Translations under genes and position numbers: made by a program
Part shown: one piece after another, positions 54,101 to 55,332 of the stretch
Layout: each line of letters opens with the position of its first letter
Numbering within the stretch: the stretch's first letter is position 1
Assembly (NCBI GenBank): GCA_944470555.2
Contig: OX104130.1
Span: forward strand, 4,340,001-4,404,000
Direction: 5' to 3'
DNA: 64,000 nt
Source: Heterobilharzia americana
Taxonomy: Eukaryota > Platyhelminthes > Trematoda > Strigeidida > Schistosomatidae
The notes under the pieces: generated by a model
Told to the model about the DNA's origin: nothing
Seen by the model: the letters and a program-made list of their open reading frames with translations, nothing else
Database searches by the model: none

Positions 54101-55332
54101 CTTCAAGCTTATGCGACATTAGACATAAGTCATCATCGGCTGCGAAATCTAAATTTTCTAGGATCTTTTCCCGTTGCAGTGTATGCCCTCTTCTCGTTCC
54201 TCACTGTTTGCTGAATGATCCAGTCGAGTCCACCACACTCAGGTAGATCATCGGTGATAGTGGGCAGCCTTGTCTTACTCCTGTCTTCACTTCAAAGGCG
54301 TCACTGAGCTTTCCATAGTGGGTCACTTGACATGTGGTGTCTTCATATAGCTGTTGAATCAGGTTGATAAAGATTTGTGGCTTCGTAGTGTTGAAGCATC
54401 TTCCGAAGCTTTCATAGATAGACTTGACTGATTGTCTGCAGTACAAGTATCCGCCTGGTTCTTGAGTGGATTCTAAGTGAGTAACCCTATCAGTTTTAAG
54501 CATGTAGTTGGAATTCATCTTTAACATATTGATAAACTATGGAACTCACTAACTTGGCACAGGTTTCTGTATTAGGCTATGCGGAATATGTATTGCGTAA
54601 GATGTTGCGTCTAATCCAAATAAACAATAATGAATAACTTAGGTTTCATTCTCATTTGTTGTCATTTGATAACACTCTAACTAGGCTGCATACGAATTCT
54701 AGACATTGTACATTTGCCATGTATTTTATCCAATACACTATAATAGTTATGGCTTAGTAGAGTCAGTGGGTTATTAGTAGTGGGGTCCAATTGAACATAT
54801 CAATCTGGCTGAATATTATAAAATAAAGCAAGTGTTTTATACTTCCACTAGTACGAATGGTCATATGATCAGATCAAAACTTAGTGCCAGATGATATCAC
54901 TTAGTTGCTTATATTAAAGCGGAAAGAGTAGAGTTTGATTTATGGACTGGCGTTTAACGCACATAATCTCCTAAGCTAATCAGTCATATCTCAATATGCC
55001 ACAGAAGGAAGCAACTACATTTATTCACACCGATTGTTTATTTTCAAAAAATTGTTTATTTGAATTATAAATGGCGCTTATATAAAGAGAAAATAACACA
55101 AAAATCAAAGTTCCATTTTTTTTTAGAGATAAAAAATTGCTTACCGCCTGTTTTGAATTGTTTCTTATTTGTAGGACACATGAAGTAGTCTCTGTAGTTG
55201 ATTGTACCGGTGCTAAAGCACGATGCCAACGTCTACGTCGAACCATATCCATTTTACGTTCATTTGTATGAAATTTTGAATCAAAATTGAATGCATACTC
55301 CCATGCTTCAGCTGGTTCCGTACTTAACTGTG
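2861..55332 (-). CDS. Ferlin (dysferlin/myoferlin-like) gene, C-terminal two thirds, 13 exons located
   Basis: Ferlins are large tail-anchored multi-C2 proteins that bind phospholipid, often with calcium, and drive membrane fusion and plasma membrane repair; in flukes they would be expected in muscle and tegument membranes. Exons, minus strand, in coding order: 55145-55332, 35877-36165, 31461-31580, 29379-29804, 27278-27381, 22715-22840, 17065-17178, 12735-13019, 11433-11524, 9306-9780, 5973-6155, 4429-4848, 2861-2970. Their translations follow vertebrate dysferlin/myoferlin in collinear order: outer DysFC, C2D, C2E, DWW segment, C2F, C2G, juxtamembrane. Two features break the model: a one-base deletion in the C2E exon, and a missing linker exon of length 2 mod 3 between the DysF and C2D exons. 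The transmembrane/stop exon and everything N-terminal to the outer DysF were not found. The DysF domain points to the dysferlin/myoferlin/Fer-1 type rather than otoferlin. Whether the gene is active cannot be decided from this window. Confidence 0.88.
3095..3445 (+). repeat. Solo-LTR-like segment
   Basis: gacaaaaggcagccaatggg, cgacgtcatacaagaaatcg gattggttcattcatggctt, tttgtaaatacatatatgtc atgtatttgcccaataaaag ttgtcgtcgctgttcttgca gtcataggtcgtctttgtct. CCAAT boxes, a TATA-like region and AATAAA followed by GT-rich sequence are the order of an LTR. The 7.78-7.96 kb stretch (ctgcagtcacacaccggtct ttgccttttgata) shares its last part. Ends are not defined. Confidence 0.4.
3715..3845 (+). repeat. 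Hammerhead-bearing SINE-like repeat
   Basis: CTGATGAG at 3795-3802, CGAAAC at 3815-3820 and an ATC cleavage position at 3825-3827 follow a tRNA-like B box (gcgttcgaacctcgg, about 3742-3756). Stem II is weakened (GTAC against GGAC). The arrangement (Pol III-like promoter box, then spacer, then ribozyme) is that of Sm-alpha elements. Confidence 0.6.
4429..4848 (-). CDS. Ferlin exon: main body of C2G
   Basis: The 140-codon exon reads [98 protein letters not shown] and TPLLT. The IWDND/DDFLG loop carries the expected calcium-site aspartates. The tail continues as [10 protein letters not shown] in the next exon. Acceptor ctctcttag, donor gtaagt, phase 0. Confidence 0.95.
5030..5420 (+). repeat. 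Fourth repeat family
   Basis: tgcatgaaattgattgtttc attttaataaattatggtac, then gagattgggcaagtatatcc taggccaatcacatggaagg tcagagttaaaagggag and acgtgcttaagatatctgca accaaagttataac. It lies in the intron between the two C2G exons. Confidence 0.5.
5973..6155 (-). CDS. Ferlin exon: start of C2G
   Basis: The 61-codon exon reads [40 protein letters not shown] and [21 protein letters not shown]. It contains the invariant GPPF-I-PR and MSDIYVKG motifs that open C2G, the membrane-proximal C2 domain. Acceptor ctacttcag, donor gtaggt, phase 0 at both ends. Confidence 0.95.
6335..6730 (+). repeat. Third repeat family (TATTCATnATGGACTGA)
   Basis: agtatttgtgatggagtgac atcatttagagaacttctgg, gcatcacaaaatcactaggg gtcgaactcagaagagttag, ccctggcagggtcatgggtg tgcactgctgag and the agtgatgaataccaagttaa end. 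Other copies are at 37.05-37.7, 45.16-45.6, 46.67-47.1, 51.8-52.2, 55.39-55.56, 59.5-59.7 and 62.04-62.2 kb. It may be non-autonomous; no coding capacity. Confidence 0.55.
6900..7050. repeat. Foldback (MITE-like) element
   Basis: Ends gagggctgctctagcaatta ccgagacaatta and tgattgtttcagcagttgcc agagtggcctttaaag are inverse and imperfect. The centre has the tttatgacaaactactttct block (inverse of the ...tagacaggcagattgtcataa centre of other copies). Same family at 35.1, 36.4, 36.7, 38.0, 39.6, 41.6 and 57.1 kb. It overlaps a chance plus-strand frame. Confidence 0.6.
7165..7585 (-). repeat. About 420-bp repeat, partner of 12.24-12.66 kb
   Basis: Inverse copy of 12240-12660. Matching blocks include the cataaatcataacgtcaacc region, atgctaaatatatacatttc, aatagttaacagccaatggg agttcgg, aaaacagccacgggggttat ttcaaggtcatgggcaaaac tgcaggc and ttaggggtgtatagc. 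Read on the minus strand it has an inverted CCAAT box followed by a TATA-like stretch, as in an LTR or Pol II promoter. No coding sequence. Confidence 0.55.
7780..7965 (+). repeat. LTR-like fragment related to 3.1-3.4 kb
   Basis: cagttgaccaatcgaaatgc, ggaagctgttgtatataaat gatatatttttgccgaatat and ctctgcagtcacacaccggt ctttgccttttgatattc. The ctt-ttgat end matches the 3.3 kb element. CCAAT and TATAAA are about 60 bases apart. Confidence 0.35.
8030..9000. other. Intronic stretch, no gene
   Basis: Contains a short CAT microsatellite (8368-8383), a leucine-rich minus frame (8437-8619) that follows from poly-purine composition, and no recognised exon. It belongs to the ferlin intron between 6155 and 9306. 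Confidence 0.5.
9000..9125 (-). repeat. LTR- or promoter-like repeat, partial
   Basis: Inverse of the attggctatcttttaaatac block at 34.8 kb: here tagcatagactcagttatag ttaaatgacagccaatagga and ctcaaggttacatgggacag. Part of the family at 34.74 and 44.3 kb. Confidence 0.45.
9306..9780 (-). CDS. Ferlin exon: end of C2F and C2F-C2G linker
   Basis: This is the longest exon (475 bp). Blocks in order: [106 protein letters not shown]. All are collinear with dysferlin. DYD and ADD in loop 3 suggest a calcium-competent C2F. Acceptor aattcag, donor gtaagt at 9300-9305; phase 0 at the end. The exon joins [10 protein letters not shown] of the next one, reproducing the IEQGKLQMWVD junction of vertebrate ferlins. 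Confidence 0.95.
10735..10930. repeat. Head-to-head palindromic hammerhead repeat
   Basis: The left arm (ctagtagtaggg ... tcctcttttggactcgtcag) is the inverse of the right arm (ctgacgagtccaaaatggga ... tctactactag). Each arm holds a hammerhead half: on plus, CTGACGAG at about 10866 and GAAAC, with GTC downstream; the stem II base before GAAAC is mutated (AGAAAC). A tRNA-like B box and the accagtgggaag linker lie between the arms. Confidence 0.6.
11433..11524 (-). CDS. Ferlin exon: C2F core
   Basis: The 92-bp exon reads [20 protein letters not shown] then [11 protein letters not shown]. This is the central C2F segment (CDPYIKI-LGKK in vertebrates, where an alanine replaces the cysteine here) with the NTLNP-FG turn. 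Acceptor ttttag, donor gttagt. It ends two bases into a lysine codon, completed by the first base of the next exon. Confidence 0.92.
11755..11925 (+). repeat. Second SINE family, 3' fragment
   Basis: gctaacaagcatgaagcctg gatcaaggatagctttctgt and cctagcttagtggatgcaat acaaaatgatcgatagaatt match the 3' body of the family seen complete at 42.36-42.67 kb. Confidence 0.5.
12240..12660 (+). repeat. About 420-bp repeat with CCAAT/TATA-like layout
   Basis: gctatatacccctaattttg, tgcagttttgcccatgacct tgaaa, ctcttattggttgctaacta, tagaaatgtatatattcagc atcactgttcactgtattga and gtgttagagtcgatacgtct. The order attgg, tatata, then a possible start site, then about 200 bp resembles a U3-R-U5 solo LTR. Terminal direct repeats or a TG/CA end were not established. 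A plus-strand frame at 12238-12474 is judged non-coding. Confidence 0.45.
12735..13019 (-). CDS. Ferlin exon: pre-C2F region and start of C2F
   Basis: After acceptor ttctctag the 95-codon exon reads [44 protein letters not shown], then [20 protein letters not shown], ending before donor gtaagt. The blocks match ferlin LENVEAFEGLSDFCNTF, GEFKG-F-IYPLP-DP and the first C2F strand. Phase 0 at both ends. The first loop of C2F is split between this exon (ADASGL) and the next one (ADPYV). Confidence 0.94.
13110..14065 (-). mobile_element. RTE-clade retrotransposon, 3'-terminal fragment
   Basis: On the minus strand this fragment runs from the region just before the RT FADD block to the 3' end (cccttgggttcctagtggaa plus an AAT-rich tail at about 13108-13130). 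Recognisable pieces include a DF-E-DLCLMS-like stretch, [27 protein letters not shown] and [17 protein letters not shown]. It is frameshifted, sits just upstream (in gene order) of the ferlin C2F exon at 12735-13019, and ends about 90 bp from that exon. Its left part contains a short tandem expansion (caa repeats, giving HHQQQQ). Confidence 0.85.
14059..14183 (-). pseudogene. Penelope-like element C-terminal relic 1
   Basis: The minus strand reads [20 protein letters not shown], then [19 protein letters not shown]. The pattern (H-I-x-E-T-x-H-x-V/I-x, then F-K-V, L-K-F, R-K-x-K-P) is the C-terminal end of Penelope-like elements, part of or next to the GIY-YIG endonuclease. It agrees with the two relics to its right. 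Penelope-like retroelements are known in schistosomes. The rest of the element is absent. Confidence 0.5.
14406..14615 (-). pseudogene. Penelope-like element C-terminal relic 2
   Basis: The minus strand reads [59 protein letters not shown]. The order SSSIAK-I-E-x-x-H-K-I-D-x-x-x-A-F-K-V followed by a leucine-rich segment matches the Penelope C-terminal region better than relic 1 does. A frame change after about LLKLL hides the final cysteine/basic block. Open for 69 codons. Confidence 0.55.
14789..14968 (-). pseudogene. Penelope-like element C-terminal relic 3
   Basis: Hidden from simple ORF listing because there is no start codon. The minus strand reads [20 protein letters not shown], then [39 protein letters not shown] and a stop codon (14789-14791). 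The H-I-x-x-x-G-H-x-V-D block and the terminal L-C-V-Q-x-K-F-V-V-x-L-x-L-P are the hallmark end of Penelope-like proteins. Same orientation as the other two relics. Confidence 0.6.
15255..15535. repeat. Chimeric SINE relic with degraded hammerhead
   Basis: A second-family SINE body (gatgcgggttcaactctctc ... aacttaggtcaaccaggact) runs into an inverted Sm-alpha-like unit (gcatttcgccctgtctggga ctcattagccgg). On the minus strand the latter reads CTAATGAG...CGAAAT, so the core has lost two essential bases. The block ends with a cgcttcaaacgc stretch common to these repeats. Confidence 0.5.
16785..16935 (+). repeat. Degraded hammerhead-bearing repeat
   Basis: CTGATGAG (16874-16881) and GAAAC (about 16894-16898) remain after the caggtacatct spacer, but stem II is mismatched and no proper cleavage triplet follows. 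The upstream part carries gggttcgacctc (B-box-like). Probably inactive. Confidence 0.5.
17065..17178 (-). CDS. Ferlin exon: DWW segment before C2F
   Basis: The 38-codon exon reads [20 protein letters not shown] and then [18 protein letters not shown]. It aligns with the [14 protein letters not shown] stretch of myoferlin that precedes C2F, one of the most diagnostic short blocks in the family. The acceptor is ctgttag and the donor gtaagt; phase 0 at both ends. It continues directly into [10 protein letters not shown] of the next exon. Confidence 0.93.
17495..17625 (+). repeat. tRNA-like SINE, A box decayed
   Basis: ctcgtagcttatctgaaga ... cttcgaatcctgctgtgac followed by tagatttttatctcaccttc and the ccttggctatctcagatact tail. 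Same family as the 25.5 kb copy. Confidence 0.6.
17630..18418. other. Intronic stretch, nothing recognised
   Basis: AT-rich; no exon, SINE head or tail found. It separates the DWW exon from the 3' tail of the 18.4 kb retrotransposon. Confidence 0.5.
18420..21105 (-). mobile_element. RTE-clade non-LTR retrotransposon, 5'-truncated copy
   Basis: Reading leftward from about 21100: the second half of an APE-type endonuclease ([25 protein letters not shown] at 20716-21003), the long connector with basic coiled-coil-like sequence, RT blocks ([51 protein letters not shown] at 19405-19959), and the C-terminal domain ([24 protein letters not shown]). The element ends at ccttgggttcctaatggaac followed by an ATT-repeat tail at 18421-18437, as is typical of RTE elements. 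Coding is broken by at least eight frame changes, so the copy is dead. It lies in the ferlin intron between 17178 and 22715, in sense with the gene. SR2 is a known schistosome RTE family; the exact family was not determined. Confidence 0.9.
19405..19959 (-). pseudogene. Reverse transcriptase fragment of the RTE copy (fingers and palm)
   Basis: This is the longest open piece of the 18.4-21.1 kb copy (184 codons). It holds the RTE RT fingers and motif A ([12 protein letters not shown]) and ends near [12 protein letters not shown]. The next RT motifs (QGCPLSP-like and the FADD catalytic block, [10 protein letters not shown] at 18949-19341) are in other frames. The catalytic aspartates are present but no continuous protein can be made. 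Confidence 0.85.
21106..22714. other. Intronic stretch, nothing recognised
   Basis: Very AT-rich, with CA-rich patches near 22335-22355 and a C run at about 22542. No coding piece except the exon that begins at 22715. Confidence 0.5.
22715..22840 (-). CDS. Ferlin exon: polybasic linker part 2
   Basis: This 126-bp exon lies between cttcatctag and the less usual donor gtgttg, phase 0 on both sides. The reading is [17 protein letters not shown], then a basic [12 protein letters not shown] and SLEIQ. It continues the basic linker between C2E and the DWW segment. Vertebrate ferlins have a shorter acidic linker here, so the two exons form an insertion of roughly 50 residues. The family call rests on position, frame and splice sites rather than similarity. 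Confidence 0.68.
23045..23310. repeat. Head-to-head palindromic hammerhead repeat, copy 1
   Basis: Arms (23056-23127 and 23160-23245) are inverted copies of the Sm-alpha 3' half: ctagcagtggaatccaggat ... tggactcatcagctggatgt, then acatccagctggtgagtccc ... ggattccactgctagcc. The right side continues with cgcacaggagcccatatgct and gagaccgacgaacc. The same flank follows the copy at 61.56 kb, so both come from one palindromic source. The cores are mutated (GAAAT; CTGGTGAG). Confidence 0.65.
23580..24125. repeat. Second SINE family, two copies in opposite orientation
   Basis: Left copy (about 23590-23810) is on the minus strand: cgcctgagattcgaacccac is its inverted B box and gtttcgcgctcgctggcact its inverted body. 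Right copy (23860-24125) is on plus: gtgacggttcaagtctcagg, tatgccttgtcgatgagtgc caacaagcacgaaacc, then ctcatagcttggtagccgca. The pair forms a large imperfect inverted repeat about 50 bp apart. Confidence 0.55.
24345..24465 (+). repeat. Degraded hammerhead-bearing repeat
   Basis: Contains cagctgacgaatcctaaaca and ggatggaac, a hammerhead unit with the conserved GAG changed to GAA and CGAAAC changed to TGGAAC. It lies immediately upstream of the CR1-like RT relic. Confidence 0.5.
24481..24950 (+). pseudogene. Non-LTR reverse transcriptase tail (CR1/jockey-like)
   Basis: The plus strand reads [60 protein letters not shown] and [18 protein letters not shown]. This is the thumb region after the catalytic motif in CR1/jockey-type non-LTR elements (K-I-F-x-L-T-Y-C-V-R-K, then C-I-L-P-I-L-L-Y-C-S-P equivalent). 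Just upstream, LELNPSK is the usual block that follows the YADD motif. It differs from the RTE copies and is a second retrotransposon lineage. No catalytic motif remains. Confidence 0.6.
25215..25375 (+). repeat. tRNA-like SINE lacking the anticodon region
   Basis: ggacgtcgtagctcagttgg tagaac is followed almost at once by ggttcgaatccgactgccgt cc. The ends pair (GGACG/CGTCC), so this copy keeps an acceptor-like stem, but the anticodon arm is deleted. The tail (atctcatcttcatttatcac, ctatctcagatagtcag) marks it as the SINE family rather than a tRNA gene. Confidence 0.6.
25500..25650 (+). repeat. tRNA-like SINE
   Basis: cttgtagatcagttgttaga acatcgggctggtaaccctg then ggttgttcgaatccgaccgc and the caatcagcacccagtatcac tail. 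It lies 130 bp from the copy at 25.2 kb in the same orientation. Confidence 0.65.
26160..26415 (+). repeat. Fourth repeat family
   Basis: attcattgtgtgggtggact acgcatataagattaggcaa atgtatttgagaccaatcac gtgcaaggtcagtgttaaca and tacttaagataactacgacc ggacaaacttataacag. Confidence 0.5.
26553..26837. other. Segment open on both strands, unrecognised
   Basis: Plus strand is open for 94 codons ([20 protein letters not shown] ... [17 protein letters not shown]) and minus for 81 codons (hydrophobic: [38 protein letters not shown]). I do not recognise either protein. No clear splice sites or neighbouring coding pieces frame it. The mixed composition on plus looks more like a soluble protein fragment, perhaps from an unrecognised mobile element. 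It sits in the ferlin intron 22840-27278. Confidence 0.2.
26990..27135 (+). repeat. Hammerhead-bearing repeat with near-intact core
   Basis: CTGACGAG at 27077-27084, a perfect four-pair stem II (GTCC/GGAC), CGAAAC at 27097-27102, and cleavage position ATC at 27107-27109 followed by ctggattcc. Stem I pairs CAG with CTG. The only departure from consensus is the A before the TC (usually G), which breaks one stem III pair. The upstream part has the tRNA-like left end (taggtggatagggctctagc). Confidence 0.65.
27278..27381 (-). CDS. Ferlin exon: polybasic linker part 1
   Basis: This 104-bp exon has a strong donor (gtaagt) and a weak acceptor (gaaacag without an adjacent pyrimidine tract). The reading [20 protein letters not shown] ends in [10 protein letters not shown]. 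Its length (2 mod 3) restores the phase left by the C2E exon and hands phase 0 to the next exon, which is the main reason for placing it here. No domain is recognised. The lysine-rich end could bind acidic lipid or be a nuclear-localisation-like patch; that is inference. The acceptor choice is less certain than the donor. Confidence 0.65.
28708..28844 (-). other. Isolated splice-bounded exon-like segment, unassigned
   Basis: On the minus strand a 137-bp stretch lies between acceptor taaatctcatag and donor gtaaaa. It reads [20 protein letters not shown], then [19 protein letters not shown] and YFYFKQ, with ordinary protein composition rich in aromatics and charges. It does not fit the ferlin reading: its phase would break the join between C2E and the linker exon, and no ferlin block resembles it. 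The spaced DGL...E-LYRE..F pattern is loosely like axonemal coiled-coil proteins such as DRC7, but this is a weak impression. It may be an exon of a nested gene, a captured exon, or chance. Confidence 0.3.
29379..29804 (-). CDS. Ferlin exon: C2E domain, with apparent 1-nt deletion
   Basis: After acceptor ttatttag the reading is [14 protein letters not shown], then [32 protein letters not shown] and [11 protein letters not shown]. It then shifts frame: [27 protein letters not shown] and [10 protein letters not shown] lie in another register. The change falls at about 29618-29625. The exon is 426 bp; phase with its neighbours needs 427, so one base appears to be missing. The third loop (VRDHRAFG) lacks the aspartates of a calcium-binding C2, as in vertebrate C2E. 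The donor is gtaaat, leaving one base of a split codon. The shift could be an assembly error at an A run or a true disabling lesion. Confidence 0.88.
29805..31460. other. Ferlin intron, mostly unrecognised
   Basis: Besides the hammerhead unit at 30.57-30.64 kb there is only AT-rich sequence, with a pyrimidine-rich acceptor side at 29810-29825. Small frames at 30548-30742 and 30941-31135 overlap repeats or lack support. Confidence 0.5.
30565..30645 (-). repeat. Hammerhead-bearing repeat with near-intact core
   Basis: Minus strand: stem I TCCAG/CTGGA fully paired, CTGATGAG (30612-30619), stem II closed by GTC/GAC, CGAAAC (30594-30599) and cleavage position ATC (30587-30589). With the copy at 27.08 kb it is the best-preserved core in the window, although the G usually preceding the cleaved TC is A. 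Confidence 0.65.
31461..31580 (-). CDS. Ferlin exon: end of C2D domain
   Basis: This 40-codon exon is bounded by tttgtttag and gtatgt, phase 0 at both ends. The translation [19 protein letters not shown] leads to a basic KQRKKGG and then [10 protein letters not shown]. The last block is the conserved final beta strand that follows C2D in ferlins (GELLASFELI in human dysferlin). It joins the C2D exon in frame. Confidence 0.9.
32190..33090 (+). mobile_element. RTE-clade retrotransposon, 3'-terminal fragment
   Basis: Begins near tggactggatcatgcagcag (the RT motif B to C spacer), continues with [20 protein letters not shown] at 32270-32340, the C-terminal domain ([32 protein letters not shown]) and ends with cattggaacccaaggg plus an AATAA-type tail at about 33065-33090. 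The FADD motif reads AEDD here, so the catalytic block is altered. It lies in the ferlin intron 31580-35877, antisense to the gene. Confidence 0.87.
33095..34735. other. Ferlin intron, nothing firm
   Basis: No family repeat is clear before 34.74 kb. Frames of 62-65 codons (33181-33369, 33755-33946, 34233-34430, 34586-34777) have no recognisable content. A ctcgccggagtcacaagtga stretch near 33830 is GC-richer than its surroundings. Confidence 0.45.
34740..35065 (+). repeat. LTR- or promoter-like repeat (about 300 bp)
   Basis: acatgaccttgactaacact atcatcctattggctatctt ttaaatacaactgcttccat gctgctgactgtgttaatgt, then gtattaaaattacaatcctc cttcaccttac and taattcataattcagtccga. It matches 44310-44605 block for block. 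CCAAT (inverted) followed by a TTAAATA box and a downstream aataaa-like region suggest a solo LTR or Pol II-promoter fragment. Confidence 0.45.
35110..35250. repeat. Foldback (MITE-like) element
   Basis: taggccaccccagtaactgc tgaacagacca and attggttatcacgtcagtta ctacgctggcctttaaactc are inverse ends; centre ctcctgggaaagtactttgt cataaaataga. Confidence 0.6.
35630..35845. repeat. Two tRNA-like SINEs fused head to head
   Basis: The left part is an inverted SINE (gaaatgaaagtctaggctac gggaggattcgaaccagtaa ... gagccagctccttact), the right part a direct one (gggtcgatggttcggatcct tccacggcctagattttcat). The two join at about 35700. The outer tctaggc / gcctaga ends are inverse, so the block is palindromic. 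Confidence 0.6.
35877..36165 (-). CDS. Ferlin exon: C2D domain
   Basis: The reading [20 protein letters not shown] begins a type II C2 domain and is followed by [10 protein letters not shown], then NPTWD-like [14 protein letters not shown], then [18 protein letters not shown]. The calcium-loop aspartates are visible: D in AADQ and SDP (loop 1), and DYD plus the later D before HFLG (loop 3). This domain is therefore predicted to be able to bind calcium. The acceptor catttcag and donor gtgaga are canonical. The exon begins with one base of a split codon and ends in phase 0, which fits the next exon. The preceding DysF exon ends in phase 0, so a linker exon contributing two extra bases must exist upstream and was not located. 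Confidence 0.93.
36300..36425 (-). repeat. Degraded hammerhead-bearing repeat
   Basis: gtggaatccatggtgtacgt then ttcatcctatttaggactca is the inverse of an Sm-alpha 3' half. CTGATGAG has become TTAATGAG and CGAAAC has become TGAAAC, so it is not expected to cleave. Confidence 0.5.
36420..36530. repeat. Foldback (MITE-like) element
   Basis: aaaagctaccttacgaacga ctgaaat and attggctatatcgataggtg ttcgagtaagctttt are inverse ends around a caaggcaaaatcaagaaact centre. Confidence 0.55.
36680..36815. repeat. Foldback (MITE-like) element
   Basis: aaggataccctagcaacaac taaaataaccaattagactt and taattggttattttgatcgt tgctatggtggtctttaaaa are inverse ends, the clearest palindrome of the family: accaatta opposite taattggt and tagcaac opposite gttgcta. 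Confidence 0.65.
37045..37725. repeat. Third repeat family, long copy with internal inversion
   Basis: ggcattcatcaccggttgac gtcatttggagagccagtga at the left, ggggatcgaactcaagaccc tgaggttctg, gatgagatttccctaagttc taatggaaaatc, then ggttatggttgtacactgct gaagtgtttcatactagcgc and tccgtgaagaatactaccta at the right. The outer ends are roughly inverse (attcatcaccg... and ...gaagaatactacc). Confidence 0.5.
37970..38110. repeat. Foldback (MITE-like) element
   Basis: aaggccactgtagcaactac taaattagccaatcagatct and gaatgattaccccaggagtt gttagggtgggcttaaaatc are inverse ends; centre gtagtttttcatgaaataga. Confidence 0.55.
38690..39055 (+). repeat. Second SINE family with upstream partial copy
   Basis: A 3' fragment (acagacctggacaacatgaa attggttactctcctgtgat, 38740-38790) precedes a new copy starting ttacccgaatagctcagtgg taacgtcgcag (38820) with B box gagttcgaatcccagg. 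The body (acatgaaatctaggttgagc aggacttcct) ends at about 39050. The arrangement is head to tail. Confidence 0.6.
39070..39195. repeat. Third repeat family, short fragment
   Basis: agttggagaaacactggtga cttaggagcactgaacagct tttttgtcctagtatgcgac ttctcagcattgcgcgccca is the left end of the family. Confidence 0.5.
39595..39712. repeat. Foldback (MITE-like) element, left flank of RT copy
   Basis: aactgttaaaataaccaatc agatttctgaatttcatttg and caattggatactacagcagt tgttgggctttaaattcact. The RTE-derived body starts within a few bases of its right end. Confidence 0.55.
39713..41606 (+). mobile_element. RTE-clade retrotransposon, copy truncated at both ends
   Basis: Starts in the endonuclease ([20 protein letters not shown]) and stops at ttcaactacaggcgg inside the C-terminal region, without the usual 3' end and tail. 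The missing 3' end is unusual, because target-primed retrotransposition normally truncates only the 5' side. The body is the best preserved of the six copies. It lies in the 19-kb ferlin intron, antisense to the gene, and both flanks are foldback elements (39595-39710 and 41635-41765). Confidence 0.88.
40304..41314 (+). pseudogene. RTE reverse transcriptase, 336-codon open frame
   Basis: This is the longest open frame in the window. It holds the end of the connector ([20 protein letters not shown]), the conserved [14 protein letters not shown] and [20 protein letters not shown] blocks, [17 protein letters not shown], motif [13 protein letters not shown], and motif B-like [11 protein letters not shown]. 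It stops just after the [11 protein letters not shown] stretch, before the catalytic motif C. Motif C follows in another frame as [11 protein letters not shown] (about 41357), with alanine to threonine next to the aspartates. It therefore cannot encode a working RT. Part of the mobile element above, not a host gene. Confidence 0.88.
41632..41768. repeat. Foldback (MITE-like) element, right flank of RT copy
   Basis: ttgaaggccgtcctggcaaa gactaaaacagccaatcatg and tctaattggttattgcaatt gttgttaggattgtccttag are inverse ends, with the aggcagattgtcataaaata centre. It begins about 26 bases after the RTE body ends. Confidence 0.6.
42355..42670 (+). repeat. Second SINE family, near-complete copy
   Basis: Reads cccctgaatagttcagtgga aacgtcgctgac (A-box side), gaagcgggtctgaacctcac (B-box side), then ctcaaggttgcagatacgcc ttgctgacgagtgctaacaa, ctagcttagtggtcccatta and a gtcgctcttccatgaccaat end. 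The leading part overlaps an antisense open frame (42236-42529) that has no independent support. Confidence 0.6.
43655..43795 (+). repeat. tRNA-like SINE
   Basis: ctcatagttcaattgataga gcacttggtcggtaacccga with a decayed B box (gctagttttaatcctgtca) and the catttcaccttcagtcatca tail. Confidence 0.6.
43955..44095 (-). repeat. Degraded hammerhead-bearing repeat
   Basis: tggcacacctttcatcctac ttgggactcatcaaccggat is a decayed inverse Sm-alpha unit. Only the stem II hairpin and part of the core remain. Confidence 0.45.
44310..44605 (+). repeat. LTR- or promoter-like repeat (about 300 bp)
   Basis: catatgaccttgaccactac tatgaatcctattggctgtc ttttaattacagctgagtct atgctactatgactacgtta gtgtaaatag, then cattacatttacaatcgttg ttctccttgg, ataaatcataactgcggata and catttcatagtccaattct. 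Second copy of the 34.74 kb element, same orientation. Confidence 0.45.
45095..45138. repeat. (TA)n microsatellite
   Basis: About 22 uninterrupted AT units between an AT-rich stretch and a third-family repeat. Confidence 0.95.
45155..45615. repeat. Third repeat family, with flanking TA microsatellite
   Basis: Starts ggtagtattcatgacggact gacatcactt, then gtatgggactcctcgccagt acgcacccacgacccgctta ggaatcaaactcaggaccct and ccatccaaccactgagttga. It is directly preceded by (TA)n at 45095-45138, like the pairing of microsatellite and repeat near 59.85 kb. Confidence 0.55.
46375..46515 (+). repeat. tRNA-like SINE
   Basis: cttatagatcagttggtaga gcaccaggtcggtaacccgg tggtcgatggttggaatcc, then the cttcaatcaccatccagtat tail. 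Upstream (46130-46375) lies the shared leader (ggccatcttagatagtcaaa, gtagtcgggcaaaccctcgg) also seen before the 25.5 kb copy, so the unit is longer than the tRNA-like part. Confidence 0.65.
46660..47110. repeat. Third repeat family
   Basis: atgatcctcatggaattcat cacgactagacctcatctag, acttgactgctaggcagtgt, ccagcagggctcgaacccat gaccttaaggttctgcag, then attgaattactgtctggtgc ccattggtgactagcttcta and ggatggaggtcacgctatat. Confidence 0.5.
47695..51235 (+). mobile_element. RTE-clade retrotransposon, near full length but degenerate
   Basis: The only copy with the endonuclease N terminus ([20 protein letters not shown] at about 47920) and a probable 5' untranslated part (from about 47695, with gggctagcaaccctacc). 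It continues through the endonuclease ([10 protein letters not shown], 48405-48530), connector, RT motif A ([14 protein letters not shown] near 49940), two copies of the FADD block and the C-terminal domain ([14 protein letters not shown]). It ends at ataacccaagggataaataa and a TAA repeat near 51235. It is full of frameshifts, stops and short tandem duplications such as cagtg units at about 49088-49118. Antisense to the ferlin, in its largest intron. Confidence 0.88.
51780..52225. repeat. Third repeat family
   Basis: gtgatgtcattctgtgatga atactacctcaaacataaaa (left, inverted end), gttccaatgagaagtcgtaa ccagtggcg, ttttgccatgaaacctcaag gtcctgggttcgatcttcgg tgggg and tgatatcagtccatgatgaa tacttcctcg (right end). 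Both ends carry the atgaatact block in the same sense. Confidence 0.5.
52230..53305. other. Ferlin intron, nothing recognised
   Basis: Apart from a B-box-like ggttcgaatcctggagg at about 52611 (SINE remnant) no element is clear. A 74-codon plus frame at 52951-53175 is AT-biased and unsupported. Confidence 0.45.
53310..54430 (-). mobile_element. RTE-clade retrotransposon, 3'-terminal fragment
   Basis: On the minus strand, from just after RT motif A ([39 protein letters not shown]) through a damaged FADD block, INGRN-like sequence and the C-terminal domain ([19 protein letters not shown]) to the 3' end (cccttgggttcccaatagg at about 53335, with an ATTT-rich tail). It is frameshifted. It lies about 2 kb right of the 47.7-51.2 kb copy in opposite orientation, in sense with the ferlin. 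Confidence 0.85.
54435..55144. other. Ferlin intron next to DysF exon donor, nothing recognised
   Basis: AT-rich sequence without SINE or RT similarity. It was read for the missing linker exon between DysF and C2D; none could be supported. Confidence 0.45.
55145..55332 (-). CDS. Ferlin exon: outer DysF C-terminal repeat
   Basis: The minus-strand reading contains [15 protein letters not shown] followed by [12 protein letters not shown]. This is the DysFC signature (aromatic W-E-Y-A start, F-H, then a run of arginines and W) and matches the outer DysFC of dysferlin, which lies just before C2D. The acceptor is ctacag and the donor is gtaagc. The exon starts inside a codon (two bases) and ends at a codon boundary. 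The last residues (about [12 protein letters not shown]) have no clear counterpart. DysF domains form small tryptophan/arginine-stacked folds of uncertain role, and mutations in the human domain cause dysferlinopathy. It is the most upstream ferlin exon recognised here. Confidence 0.85.
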